A stretch of 64,000 bases of DNA from Bacillus sp. RAR_GA_16 (GTDB taxonomy: Bacteria > Bacillota > Bacilli > Bacillales > Guptibacillaceae), in assembly GCF_020165985.1 (NCBI RefSeq), contig NZ_JAIUKZ010000001.1, forward strand, positions 124,001 to 188,000, written 5' to 3'. The position numbers and the translations under genes were made by a program. Under the pieces are notes generated by a model. It did no database searches, was not told the DNA's origin, and saw only the letters and a program-made list of their open reading frames with translations. This document shows positions 1 through 7,943 of this stretch, in pieces (the stretch's first letter is position 1; each line of letters begins with the position of its first letter).

Positions 1-372
1 CAAGTACAGGGTCACTCATATTTGCATAAGCATGAGTTGCCATTGAACCGCCTGCTCTTGTGGTTGGAATCGCAGCTACAATATCGTAGCCTCTTGCTTC
101 AGCGGTTTCACGCTCTACAACAAGAGCTCGATTCAAATGCTCACAGCATTGAAAAGCAAGCTGAACACCCGTTTCTTGTTGGAAGGCTTTCACACTTTCA
201 AAAATCGCCTCTGCCGCTGAAATCGTACCGGCCGTTCCAATTCGCTGACCGATGACTTCGCTTGAGCTCATTCCAACCACAAGCAGGTGACGGCGGGAAA
301 GACGCGCATCCAGTTGAAGATCCTGAAGTGCTTCTAACGTATGATGTGTGATTTGACGCGCTGTTTGTTCAT
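1..372 (-). CDS. ywlG: YwlG family protein (TIGR01440/UPF0340), 3' end cut by window
   Basis: The frame opens at ATG 372 behind AGGAGG (about 385-390) and runs off the left edge, so the first 124 codons are visible. The segments LVVGMSSSEVIGQRIGTAG and FQCCEHLNRALVVE are typical of the YwlG family found next to rpiB and ywlE in Bacillales. The biochemical function of the family is not established to my knowledge. It sits 17 bases downstream of rpiB on the same strand, so it is probably the third gene of a ywlE-rpiB-ywlG transcript. The C-terminal third is outside the window. Family assignment is firm, function unknown. Confidence 0.88.
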
Positions 373-389
373 TCACAGATAACGCCTCC

Positions 390-833
390 TTATGCCTTTG
401 CCTCATATTCCGTAATTTTACCGACTCGCTTCGCGTGACGTCCTGCTTCATATTCTGTCTCAAGCCAGACTTTCGCAATCTCCGTTGCAAGACCCGGTCC
501 AATGATCCGCTCTCCCATTGCTAAAACATTTGAATCATTGTGCTGTCTCGTTGCTTTTGCACTAAACAGGTCATGAACCAGCGCACAGCGAATGCCGCTT
601 ACCTTATTTGCTGCAATGGACATTCCAATTCCTGTACCACAAATCAAAATGCCGCGATCCGCTTCGCCAGCTGCTACTTTTTCAGCTACAGGTATCGCAT
701 AATCAGGGTAATCAACTGAATCATGGCAATCACAACCTAAATCAATCGGCTCCATCCCTAACTCTTTAATGACATGAAGAATGTCTTCCTTAATCTTTAC
801 ACCCGCATGATCAGCACCTACGGCTACTTTCAT
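390..833 (-). CDS. rpiB: Ribose-5-phosphate isomerase B
   Basis: 147-residue RpiB/LacAB-type sugar-phosphate isomerase, interconverting ribose 5-phosphate and ribulose 5-phosphate in the non-oxidative pentose phosphate pathway (cytosol). The N-terminal VAVGADHAG segment, the DYPDYA segment and the CGTGIGMSIAANKV loop holding the proton-abstracting Cys region are all present. Two adjacent starts exist, GTG 836 and ATG 833; ATG 833 is chosen because GGAGGG lies 6-7 bases upstream. The GTG would overlap the ywlE stop (TAG 836-838). Tight coupling with ywlE upstream and ywlG downstream indicates one operon. Length is normal for the family. Confidence 0.94.
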   Translation of the reverse strand: MKVAVGADHAGVKIKEDILHVIKELGMEPIDLGCDCHDSVDYPDYAIPVAEKVAAGEADRGILICGTGIGMSIAANKVSGIRCALVHDLFSAKATRQHNDSNVLAMGERIIGPGLATEIAKVWLETEYEAGRHAKRVGKITEYEAKA

Positions 834-835
834 CA

Positions 836-1462
836 CTATCCCTCCAACTCTTCTTCATTGAGACGCTCAATCATTCGCTCAATCGCTTCTTCAATTTCAC
901 GGTACGTTAATCGATATTGTTCAATGGTACCGCCAAACGGATCCGATATATCCATTGAAGGTAACGCTTGTTCAAGCGCTTGCAAGTCATTTAACTCTTT
1001 TCTCATTTCTGCTTCGAACTGCTGACGCTTTTCCGCTTGTTTTTCTGTATCCAGCTTTGTGATGTCATGAAGAAAAGCCGCTCTCTTCATTTCAATTTCT
1101 GCCGCCTTCTCCTGATAAGCATCATATTTCTTTTCATTTTCAGTTGCGGCATATTCCTTCAAGGTATACACCTTATGAGCAAGTTCTGGAAAATCCCGTA
1201 ACACGAGCGCTTTGTGGCTACTCGTCATTGTTAAAAGCAGATCGCCCCATTCGGCGAGCTCTCGGTCCAGCATTTTTGCCGTATGCGTAAAAGGGACGTT
1301 TTTCTCTTCTAAAAGAATTTCAACCTGACGACTTGCCGGTGCGCCATTTGCTGCAAAAACGCCTGCTGACTTCGCTTCGATTTTGTCGTTTTTATTTTTT
1401 AAAATCACTTCCGCCATTGGACTGCGGCATGTGTTACCTGTACACACAAATACAACTCTCAC
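836..1462 (-). CDS. ywlE: Protein-arginine phosphatase YwlE with a central charged insert
   Basis: Low-molecular-weight phosphatase fold: the CTGNTCRSPMAE P-loop (CX5R-S) is at the N-terminus and the catalytic-acid loop DPFGG near the C-terminus. B. subtilis YwlE removes phosphate from McsB-phosphorylated arginines. GTG 1462 is preferred over a longer upstream extension because the P-loop follows at once and AGAAGGGAAG lies upstream. The product is 208 residues against about 150 in B. subtilis. The extra length is a roughly 65-residue Lys/Glu/Gln-rich stretch, probably helical, between the TLKEYA segment and the DPFGG loop. Both catalytic elements are intact, so activity is expected; the role of the insert is unknown. 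Confidence 0.87.
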   Translation of the reverse strand: MRVVFVCTGNTCRSPMAEVILKNKNDKIEAKSAGVFAANGAPASRQVEILLEEKNVPFTHTAKMLDRELAEWGDLLLTMTSSHKALVLRDFPELAHKVYTLKEYAATENEKKYDAYQEKAAEIEMKRAAFLHDITKLDTEKQAEKRQQFEAEMRKELNDLQALEQALPSMDISDPFGGTIEQYRLTYREIEEAIERMIERLNEEELEG

Positions 1463-1610
1463 CTTGTCCACTTCCCTTCTCTTCTTATTATGAAAGATGG
1501 AACGGGATAAATCCACCCCTCCCACGTGGAGAAAAAGACTGGAAGTTCTGAAACCTTTTTGTCATCTGAACGTAATACTTGTTAGAAGCCAATCAAGGGG
1601 GGAAAGTCGC

Positions 1611-2576
1611 ATGTCACAAAGAAAAATTGTACTTTTAGCAGGATCCATCGTTCTATTTCTTATCCTTGGTGTCATCCTCGTTACAAGTTGGTATACCGTG
1701 GATGAATCCGAGCAGGCTGTGATTATGACATTCGGTAAAGTGGATGAAGAAATTAGCGATGCCGGTCTTCACTTTAAATTACCATGGCCCATTCAACAGG
1801 TCGACGTTTTACCAAGAGAAACATTCAGTTTAACGTTCGGCTACGATGAAGAAGAGGGGAAGATCGTGGATTACCCAGAAGAAACAAAAATGGTTACTGG
1901 TGACGAAAATATTGTTCTCGCTGACCTCGTTGTCCAGTGGCGCATTACAAATCCAAAACAATACTTATATTACTCAGATGAACCAAAAGAAATCCTGTAT
2001 AACGCAACTTCCGCATCTTTAAGAGGTGTAATTGGAAGCTCTGAAATCGATGAAGCCCTCACATCAGGAAAGGCAGAAATTGAAGGCAACGTACGAGACA
2101 TCCTTACAAAATTGATTGATCGCTATGATATTGGTATTTCCATTCTTGATGTAAAACTTCAAGACGTTGAATTACCAAACGATGAAGTACGAAAAGCGTT
2201 TACGAATGTAGTGGATGCACGGGAACAAAAAGAAACGACGATTTACGGAGCGAAGAAATATAAAAACCAGGAACTGAACGTTGTAGAAGGTCAAAAAGAT
2301 GCGCGCATTTCAAAAGCAGAAGGTGAAAAAGCGCAGCGAATTGAGCAGGCACGAGGAGATGTCGCTACATTTAACGCTCTCTACAATGAATACAAAAATA
2401 ACCCTGAGATTACAAGACAACGTCTTGTCCTAGAAACACTTGAAGATGTGCTGCCTGATACAAAAATCTATATTACCGATGAAGGCGGAGACACCGTGAA
2501 ATATTTGCCGATTCAACCGGCAAAGGATAAAGCAAGTGAAGCGCCAAAGCAAAAGGAGAGTGAAAAGAATGAGTGA
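1611..2576 (+). CDS. hflK: HflK-type SPFH membrane protein
   Basis: 321-residue stomatin/prohibitin (SPFH) protein. A single N-terminal transmembrane segment (about residues 7-28) is followed by the SPFH domain (YTVDESEQAVIMTFGKV onward) and a charged coiled-coil region around KAEGEKAQRIEQARGD. In other bacteria HflK and HflC form a membrane cage around the FtsH protease and modulate it. The start is ATG 1611 with GGGGGGAAAG upstream; a longer in-frame extension back to about 1497 lacks a ribosome site. The next gene overlaps by 8 bases and encodes HflC. The pair is divergent from ywlE. Start and family are secure; the FtsH link is by family knowledge. Confidence 0.92.
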   Translation: MSQRKIVLLAGSIVLFLILGVILVTSWYTVDESEQAVIMTFGKVDEEISDAGLHFKLPWPIQQVDVLPRETFSLTFGYDEEEGKIVDYPEETKMVTGDENIVLADLVVQWRITNPKQYLYYSDEPKEILYNATSASLRGVIGSSEIDEALTSGKAEIEGNVRDILTKLIDRYDIGISILDVKLQDVELPNDEVRKAFTNVVDAREQKETTIYGAKKYKNQELNVVEGQKDARISKAEGEKAQRIEQARGDVATFNALYNEYKNNPEITRQRLVLETLEDVLPDTKIYITDEGGDTVKYLPIQPAKDKASEAPKQKESEKNE

Positions 2577-3498
2577 GAACATTTTTAATCTCGATGAACA
2601 CCGCCGTAAAATGAACCCAGGTAAAATTGTTAAAAGCATCTTGCTCATCGTTGCTCTCCTTATTCTTATTGGCGGGATTTTCAGTACGCTGTTTGTGGTA
2701 AAGGAAGGCGAGTATAAAGTGATTCGTCAATTCGGGGACGTTGTGAAGATTGAAACAGAACCTGGGTTAAAGTTAAAAGTACCTTTTATTCAATCCGTCA
2801 CGACACTTCCAAAATACCAAATGCTTTATGATGTAAATCCAGAAGAAATTACAACGAAAGATAAAAAGCGTATGACAGTGGATAACTATGCGGTCTGGTC
2901 TGTTAGTAATCCACAGGATATGATTTCTAACGCAAGGACCATCGAAAATGCTGAAGCCAAAATGGGCGAATTTATTTTCTCTGTTATCCGCTCAGAACTT
3001 GGTCAACTTGAGTACGATCAGATTATTAATGAGGAAAAATCCAATCGAGGTAGTTTTAATGACAATGTGCGCGAGCGCGTGAATGAATTGCTTGAACGCG
3101 ACTCATACGGCATTCAGGTAACCGATGTGCGCATGAAGCGAACTGACCTTCCTGATGCGAACGAACAGTCTGTTTTCCAGCGTATGATTTCAGAGCGTGA
3201 GTCAAAAGCCCAGGAATATTTATCGCAAGGGGATGCCGACTCGGATCGAATTAAAGCTGAAACGGATAAAGAGGTAGATACCATTCTCGCTAAAGCCGAT
3301 GCTGATGCGGAAGAAATTCGCGCAGAAGGCGAATCGGAAGCGGCGAAGATTTACAACAAAGCATTCAGCAAGGATCCCGATTTTTACGAGCTTTACCGCA
3401 CGCTTGAGTCGTATAAAACCACATTGAATGACGAAACCGTCATCATGCTGCCAGCCGATTCGCCGTACGCGAAGCTTTTACAGGGAATTACGGAGTAA
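2569..3498 (+). CDS. hflC: HflC-type SPFH membrane protein
   Basis: 309-residue partner of HflK: a short cytosolic N-terminus, one transmembrane segment (about residues 22-45), then an SPFH domain (KEGEYKVIRQFGDVV) and a coiled-coil with RAEGESEAAKIYNKAF, the typical C-terminal motif of HflC. ATG 2569 overlaps the hflK stop by 8 bases and has AAAAGGAG 8-13 bases upstream, indicating translational coupling. A stem-loop with 8 paired bases follows the stop. The pair likely forms a heteromeric ring in the cytoplasmic membrane; no ftsH is nearby in this window. Confidence 0.92.
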   Translation: MSENIFNLDEHRRKMNPGKIVKSILLIVALLILIGGIFSTLFVVKEGEYKVIRQFGDVVKIETEPGLKLKVPFIQSVTTLPKYQMLYDVNPEEITTKDKKRMTVDNYAVWSVSNPQDMISNARTIENAEAKMGEFIFSVIRSELGQLEYDQIINEEKSNRGSFNDNVRERVNELLERDSYGIQVTDVRMKRTDLPDANEQSVFQRMISERESKAQEYLSQGDADSDRIKAETDKEVDTILAKADADAEEIRAEGESEAAKIYNKAFSKDPDFYELYRTLESYKTTLNDETVIMLPADSPYAKLLQGITE

Positions 3499-3504
3499 AT
3501 CTTA

Positions 3505-3532
3505 CCAGGGAGTGCGCGATCAGCCTCCCTGG
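3505..3532 (+). terminator. Stem-loop after hflC
   Basis: CCAGGGAG (3505-3512) pairs with CTCCCTGG (3525-3532), with a 12-base loop, 6 bases after the hflC stop. A short T-containing tail follows and then the 20-bp repeat array begins. Probable intrinsic terminator. Confidence 0.6.
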
Positions 3533-3631
3533 AACTGTTTTATTGGCTAAAATCTGATCTTATTGGCCAAATTTGATTTTTATTGGCTAAACTCGCCATA
3601 TATTGTCCAAAATCCATTTTTATTGGCCAAA
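3532..3631 (-). repeat. Five-unit 20-bp repeat array, copy 1 (core TTTGGCCAATA)
   Basis: TATTGGCTAA/TATTGGCCAA/TATTGTCCAA motifs begin at 3541, 3561, 3581, 3601 and 3621, exactly 20 bp apart. Read on the minus strand each unit starts TTTGGCCAATA, with AAAA or TAT after it. It lies between the convergent hflC and mntP ends. The same five-unit structure recurs at 28344 and 56876. The period is not a multiple of three and no ribosome site is present, so it is not coding. Confidence 0.9.
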
Positions 3632-3652
3632 CTCTCAATCCCCCAATCCGCA

Positions 3653-4210
3653 TTAAAGAATCAATAGCTTTAGTCCAAAGCAAAATAAGATACACCCGCC
3701 GAGAAGTTCGCTGTAAGAACCGATCCATCGCTGAAACTTCCGACCCATCATTAATCCGGACCAGGTTAAAAGCATGCTGAACAGGCCAAATAACAAGATC
3801 GTGATAAAAACTCTGGCCCCGTAAATTCCCAGACTTAATCCAACGGAAAAGCTATCGAGGCTCACGCTTAACGAAAAAACAAGCAAGCCAAAGCCCACAG
3901 GGGTTACAAACGGTTTATCGCTCGATGAAAGCGAGGAAAGTCCCATTTGAATACCAAGCAACAGCAATAGGCCGCCGCCGACCATCGTTGCTACCGTGCC
4001 AAAGTGTTCTGAAAGAACGCGACCAATGAGCATCCCGGCTAGCGGCATCCCCATATGAAACAGTCCAATCACCACGCCAATTTTAGCAATTTGGCGGAGA
4101 CGAAGTGGAATCATGCCCATGCCAAGACCAACTGAAAAAGCATCCATACCGAGAGCAAATGCCATTATGCTTAAAGTTGCCAGCTCTCCGATTAACGCAG
4201 TGGAAATCAT
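3653..4210 (-). CDS. mntP: Manganese efflux pump MntP
   Basis: 185-residue MntP (YwlD) family membrane protein that exports Mn(II). It has six predicted membrane helices with the paired inner motifs [17 protein letters not shown] near the N-terminus and [13 protein letters not shown] in the middle, including the conserved Asp residues used for metal passage. Start ATG 4210 has GGGAGGAG 7 bases upstream. An 8-bp inverted repeat lies just upstream of the ribosome site (4225-4254). The position next to ywlC matches B. subtilis ywlD. Assignment is strong. Confidence 0.92.
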   Translation of the reverse strand: MISTALIGELATLSIMAFALGMDAFSVGLGMGMIPLRLRQIAKIGVVIGLFHMGMPLAGMLIGRVLSEHFGTVATMVGGGLLLLLGIQMGLSSLSSSDKPFVTPVGFGLLVFSLSVSLDSFSVGLSLGIYGARVFITILLFGLFSMLLTWSGLMMGRKFQRWIGSYSELLGGCILFCFGLKLLIL

Positions 4211-4224
4211 TCCATCTCCTCCCG

Positions 4225-4254
4225 GGACGTGCTATTCAACTTTTATGCACGTCC
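4225..4254 (-). promoter_or_regulatory. Inverted repeat in the mntP leader
   Basis: GGACGTGC (4225-4232) and GCACGTCC (4247-4254) form a perfect 8-bp inverted repeat with a 14-base loop, ending directly before the mntP ribosome site. It could be an operator or an mRNA hairpin that affects translation. I do not see the conserved pattern of the yybP-ykoY manganese riboswitch here. Confidence 0.5.
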
Positions 4255-4353
4255 TCTTGAAAATAGAAGGGAAAGAATGAATAATAGATTACGTAGGACT
4301 CTTTAAGGGTAATGTTTTAGTAATGATTGAGCAAAATTGGAGGAACTAATACT

Positions 4354-4614
4354 ATGAGCGTTCACAAAGGGATATCGAATCAGCTTAGTCAAAAGAACCG
4401 TGAAATTAACTTGTTTATTCAGTTAGATAAAGAACGTGAAGAAGCCATTTCTCATGCCGTTCAATTATGTAAAGCAAATGAATCCTTTACAACAGAGCGC
4501 ATTAATGAGCTTTCCGCTCAAATAAATGAGCTTGCCAAGCAGGGAAGCATCCCATCACGCTCTTACGTAACACCACAAATGGTGAAAGAATTCGTTGAGA
4601 AAACAAGCAAATAG
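4354..4614 (+). CDS. DUF2533 family protein (YpbS-like)
   Basis: 86-residue soluble, helical, charged protein resembling the YpbS/DUF2533 family of Bacillus, whose function is unknown. GGAGGA (4339-4344) sits 9 bases before ATG 4354; the in-frame upstream codons back to 4327 lack a ribosome site. No membrane segment or cysteine pair is visible. It is a single-gene unit between mntP (divergent) and ywlC (convergent), and it ends in a strong terminator. Family assignment rests on overall similarity of the MSVHKxI N-terminus and the C-terminal VTPQMVKEFVE segment. Confidence 0.75.
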   Translation: MSVHKGISNQLSQKNREINLFIQLDKEREEAISHAVQLCKANESFTTERINELSAQINELAKQGSIPSRSYVTPQMVKEFVEKTSK

Positions 4615-4623
4615 CGCATAAAA

Positions 4624-4648
4624 AAACCCGCTCGATTAGAGCGGGTTT
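4624..4648. terminator. Bidirectional terminator between DUF2533 gene and ywlC
   Basis: AAACCCGCTC (4624-4633) pairs with GAGCGGGTTT (4639-4648) around a GATTA loop. There are A-runs on the left and T-runs on the right, so it works for both converging genes. Confidence 0.9.
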
Positions 4649-4651
4649 TTG

Positions 4652-5710
4652 CTATTCCCTGATGACACGGTTGCTGGCTGCCTTTGATAGCCGGTTCATC
4701 ACGGCTGCTCCGACGCCATCTTGTGAAAACACTTCACTATATATTTCATCCACATCAGCTTCATCAAATTGACGTAAGACATCATATAAACGGTTCGCAA
4801 CGGAGATGAGGTCTTCTCGTGTACCGCACGGAATAATGACATCGGCCCGATAGGTTGCTTTCGATTCCTCAGTTGCAAGAACCCCAACCTTTACTCCTTC
4901 CGCTCTACGCTTGTCCACAATCGACTGCAAGTATGAAATCGATCCATCCACAAGCGTAACCGGAGCCGTTGGCGCATAATGCTTGTACTTCACACCAGGA
5001 GACTTCGGTCTTTGCCCTTCATCACTTAGGGCTGGATCGATGATTACTTCTCCTACCACTTCTTCTAGCTGTTCTTTTGTCACACCGCCTGGACGAAGGA
5101 TCGTAACACGATCGCCCGAACAATCCACAACCGTCGACTCTAGTCCTACGCCCGTTGAACCGCCGTCCACAATTCCTGCAATTCTTCCGCTTAAATCATG
5201 AACAACGTGTTGAGCCGTTGTTGGACTTGGTTTCCCTGATAAATTTGCACTTGGTGCTGCTAGCGGTAAGTTAGCAGCCTTTAACAATGCAAGTGCTACC
5301 GGATGATCCGGCATACGGATCGCCACCGTATCAAGGCCCGCCGTCACATTTTGAGCAACGCTTTTACCACCAGGTAACACAATGGTTAGCGGCCCTGGCC
5401 AAAATGCATTCATTAAGTCATCTGCTTGTTTTGAAATATGTGTTACTAACTTTTCCACATGTGGACGACTCGCTACATGTACAATCAGTGGATTATCAGC
5501 CGGCCGGCCTTTTGCACTAAATATTTTTGCTACAGCTTCTTCGGATAACGCATTCCCACCGAGTCCATAGACGGTTTCAGTTGGAAAAGCGACGACTTCA
5601 TTACGTTGTAAACAATTGGCAGCTTCCACGATCTGTGGATAATCATTTTCACTATCCACATTTTCATCCACATACCAAACATTTGTGTGGATACCTTCCA
5701 CTTTCTTCAC
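4652..5710 (-). CDS. ywlC: L-threonylcarbamoyladenylate synthase (Sua5/YwlC type)
   Basis: 352-residue two-domain Sua5-type enzyme that makes threonylcarbamoyl-AMP from threonine, bicarbonate and ATP for the t6A37 modification of ANN-decoding tRNAs. The YrdC domain spans about residues 20-215 (FPTETVYGLGGNA, KGRPADNPLIVHV, SANLSGKPSPTTA), followed by the linker GVKYKHYAP and the C-terminal Sua5 domain. The annotated start is GTG 5710; GTG 5701 is an alternative and has AAGGTGA just upstream, so the first three residues are uncertain. Several DnaA boxes lie in and before the 5' end. Confidence 0.92.
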   Translation of the reverse strand: MKKVEGIHTNVWYVDENVDSENDYPQIVEAANCLQRNEVVAFPTETVYGLGGNALSEEAVAKIFSAKGRPADNPLIVHVASRPHVEKLVTHISKQADDLMNAFWPGPLTIVLPGGKSVAQNVTAGLDTVAIRMPDHPVALALLKAANLPLAAPSANLSGKPSPTTAQHVVHDLSGRIAGIVDGGSTGVGLESTVVDCSGDRVTILRPGGVTKEQLEEVVGEVIIDPALSDEGQRPKSPGVKYKHYAPTAPVTLVDGSISYLQSIVDKRRAEGVKVGVLATEESKATYRADVIIPCGTREDLISVANRLYDVLRQFDEADVDEIYSEVFSQDGVGAAVMNRLSKAASNRVIRE

Positions 5711-5862
5711 CTTCTTATTCTAAAAATGCTCATAAACCCGCTTATTTCGGGATAATCTATGATCTTTCCACAGAATTCTACACAATTCGTAAAAACGCTT
5801 CCTTCCGCTAAGGGAGCATATATCCACATAATGTGGATAACGTATGTTCGGATTGTGCATAA
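5634..5862. promoter_or_regulatory. DnaA-box cluster at the ywlC 5' end
   Basis: Exact TTATCCACA boxes (minus strand) lie at 5634-5642 and 5832-5840 and TTATGCACA at 5854-5862. One-mismatch copies are at 5652-5660, 5664-5672, 5686-5694 and 5820-5828. The pair 5821-5839 forms a 9+1+9 palindrome. B. subtilis has a known DnaA-box cluster at ywlC that helps limit initiation at oriC; the same location here supports conservation. Confidence 0.75.
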
Positions 5863-5880
5863 CCTTGTTGATGAGAATAC

Positions 5881-6312
5881 CTAGTTCAATCGTTTTCTCA
5901 TGATGACTCGCTGCTCTGACTGTTTGGAAAACAGCTCATTTTCCCTTACTAACGTCGGAACTTCTTCGAAAGAAATTGTCGAGAAACCGAAAACTTTAAA
6001 GAAAAATGACTCTTCTTTGGAAGTAAGAAACAACTCGTCCAAGTTCGCTTTTTTCGCAAAAAGAACGACCTGATCAAAAAAACGTAATAGCCGTTCAGAG
6101 GTCGATTGAGAACGATTTAATACGAGTGCCCTTAAGAGTCCTGATGTACCGATTGTTTCAAGCCCGATCACACCAAGCAATTCTTTCGTATCTGATTCTG
6201 CGAGTAGAAAGGACTCAATAGCAGGGAGCCCGTCCACATTCAATCCGGACCTTGAGATAAACCCCCAAACAGCTTCGGCATCTTCTGACGTTGCTTTTCG
6301 AACAAGAAACAA
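5881..6312 (-). CDS. ywlB: YwlB-like GNAT acetyltransferase
   Basis: 143-residue single-domain GNAT-fold protein similar to B. subtilis YwlB. The N-terminal strand VRKATSEDAEAVWGF and the central acceptor segment LLGVIGLETIGTSGLLRALV fit the fold, but the usual R/Q-x-x-G-x-G/A acetyl-CoA loop is poorly conserved, so catalysis is not assured. TTG 6312 is chosen because AAGGAGGAG ends 6 bases upstream of it. The ATG at 6339 has no ribosome site and would translate through that sequence. It lies between ywlC and spoIIR as in B. subtilis. Substrate unknown. Confidence 0.72.
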   Translation of the reverse strand: MFLVRKATSEDAEAVWGFISRSGLNVDGLPAIESFLLAESDTKELLGVIGLETIGTSGLLRALVLNRSQSTSERLLRFFDQVVLFAKKANLDELFLTSKEESFFFKVFGFSTISFEEVPTLVRENELFSKQSEQRVIMRKRLN

Positions 6313-6388
6313 ATGAATCTCCTCCTTCACGTTGTTCATAAAACCGTTCTGTTATGGTCTTATGCGCTGAAAGAGGAGAATAGACCTG

Positions 6389-6997
6389 TTAGCTGAAAAT
6401 TCCTTTCACCCAATCCACAATCGAATCAATGATTTTCACTAGGAAGAAATCGACTTCCACTTCTTCTGCTGGCTCTTCTGCCGGCGCATCGTCTGCCGCC
6501 TGAACGGCGTCCCCATTTGAGAAATCAAGGAAACAAAGAGGTGGGAATAAAACGCACCACCAGTTATCCCCAAGCCCTTCCCCAATGGTAATTAAAACGG
6601 CCTCGTAATCACCGGCAGGATAAACAAAGTCTCCATACAGCTTTGTTGGAAAAGCGACTTCTCCAAAAGAAACAGAAAATGATTCATTGCTTCCAATCTG
6701 ATTAAGCTCTTTTTTTACAATCGCTTCAATTTCGTTCAAATGACTTTTAATCACACGTCGCGACGCTTCGATAGAAGTTAAGTCAGCAACCCACGTATTA
6801 ATGGATTTGTTCACTTCATCGCGAATGCTACGCTTTACAGTCTGGTCTTCCTCACTATTACTATTGGCTAAAATGCGAAGACGAATCGCTTCGTCTGGAA
6901 TGATCTGCTGATTTGCTTTCACAATACCCGAACCTTGGAGACTTGAAGCAAGAATAAAAAATGAGATTAATAGATTAATAAGTCCTTTTTGATTCAT
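6389..6997 (-). CDS. spoIIR: Stage II sporulation protein R
   Basis: 202-residue secreted sporulation signal. The forespore makes SpoIIR, which triggers SpoIIGA in the mother-cell membrane to cleave pro-SigE. An N-terminal signal sequence (about residues 6-28) precedes the conserved core IPDEAIRLRILANSNSEEDQ and the FPTKLYGDFVYPAGDYEAV and GEGLGDNWWCVLFPPLCFL segments. The C-terminus adds a Glu/Ala-rich linker and an amphipathic tail. Upstream lies a SigF-type promoter match, as expected for this gene. Length is within family range. Confidence 0.95.
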   Translation of the reverse strand: MNQKGLINLLISFFILASSLQGSGIVKANQQIIPDEAIRLRILANSNSEEDQTVKRSIRDEVNKSINTWVADLTSIEASRRVIKSHLNEIEAIVKKELNQIGSNESFSVSFGEVAFPTKLYGDFVYPAGDYEAVLITIGEGLGDNWWCVLFPPLCFLDFSNGDAVQAADDAPAEEPAEEVEVDFFLVKIIDSIVDWVKGIFS

Positions 6998-7022
6998 CTT
7001 GTATCCCGTCCCTTCTAGCTCT

Positions 7023-7051
7023 CATTCTGGCCAGATTCGTACGATTTAAAC
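7023..7051 (-). promoter_or_regulatory. Candidate SigF promoter of spoIIR
   Basis: On the minus strand GTTTA (7047-7051) is followed after 14 bases by GGCCAGAATG (7023-7032). This fits the SigF consensus (GYWTA and GGNRANAHTR) with one mismatch. It is about 25 bases before the spoIIR start. Confidence 0.6.
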
Positions 7052-7090
7052 GTAGAACTGTTCACCAGAATGCGAGTAGAATCGACAGGG

Positions 7091-7939
7091 TTACTTCACA
7101 ATCCCAAATACCATCCGTTCTTTTCCACTTATATCGTTTACAACTTCGACCTGAATGCTCTCACCAAAAGAGGCTTCGAGCATCGCAGCAACCTTTCGCG
7201 CCTGCTTTTCGCCTACCTCAAATCCAATTAACCCTGGCGAAGCGATCAGCTTCGGTAGTCCTTCCGCAAGACGGCGATAAAGTTCGTAGCCATTTTCTCC
7301 CCCAACGAGCGCTTGAATCGGTTCATGATCACGCACTAACGAATCAAGATTCGCATAGTCTTCTTCTGAAATATAAGGAGGATTTGATACGACAATATCG
7401 AGTTTTCGTCCTTCTAGCGGCTGAAGTAAATCACCGTGAAGAAATGAAATCGGCGCCTCTAACCGTTGCGCGTTTTCCTTTGCTACCTTAAGCGCCTCCT
7501 CTGAAATATCCACAGCGGTCACATCTTGGTTGTGAAGTTCTAAGGCAAGACTAATCGCAATAGCTCCGCTTCCCGTACCAATATCGGCGATCGTTGCTCT
7601 TGCTGGATCTGAGAACAGTGCTTTTGCTCGAGACAGAATGCCTTGCACAAGCTCTTCTGTTTCAGGTCTTGGCACGAGCACATGATGATTCACACGAAAG
7701 GTTCTTCCGTAGAACTCTTCTTTTTCAACAATATGCTGAACGGGAATGCCACGCGCATGCTCGTTTATTTTCGCTTCAAAACTAGGGAAATTCGGCATTT
7801 CATCCTGCATTTGAAGTAATAGTTCCGTTCTTGAGACGTTTAACTCATGCTTGATTAACCATTCAGCTGCCGATGCTTCACGTCCGTGCTTCTCTAAAAA
7901 AGAAGAAGCCCATTTAAGGGCTTCGAATACAGTCGTCAT
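7091..7939 (-). CDS. prmC: Release factor glutamine methyltransferase
   Basis: 282-residue PrmC (HemK, YwkE) that methylates the Gln of the GGQ motif of release factors with S-adenosylmethionine. Order: N-terminal helical substrate domain (residues 1-75), the motif I segment ADIGTGSGAIAISLAL, then the catalytic NPPY motif in VVSNPPYISEED. Start ATG 7939 follows the prfA stop by 4 bases, with GGAGAG overlapping the prfA end, so methyltransferase and substrate are co-translated. Length and motifs are complete. Confidence 0.95.
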   Translation of the reverse strand: MTTVFEALKWASSFLEKHGREASAAEWLIKHELNVSRTELLLQMQDEMPNFPSFEAKINEHARGIPVQHIVEKEEFYGRTFRVNHHVLVPRPETEELVQGILSRAKALFSDPARATIADIGTGSGAIAISLALELHNQDVTAVDISEEALKVAKENAQRLEAPISFLHGDLLQPLEGRKLDIVVSNPPYISEEDYANLDSLVRDHEPIQALVGGENGYELYRRLAEGLPKLIASPGLIGFEVGEKQARKVAAMLEASFGESIQVEVVNDISGKERMVFGIVK

Positions 7940-7943
7940 AGGG

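Noticed and set aside
1497-1610. Longer start for hflK at about 1497
   Set aside because: No ribosome site and the extension crosses the divergent ywlE promoter region; ATG 1611 has a strong site.
3540-3728. Small frames reading through the 20-bp arrays, including the 5' extension of an acyl-CoA dehydrogenase to 28412
   Set aside because: The 20-bp period shifts frame each unit and the translations only reflect the repeat. The true dehydrogenase start is ATG 28319 with a good ribosome site.
4211-4353. Manganese (yybP-ykoY) riboswitch before mntP
   Set aside because: The interval is short and lacks the conserved aptamer loops; only a simple inverted repeat is seen.
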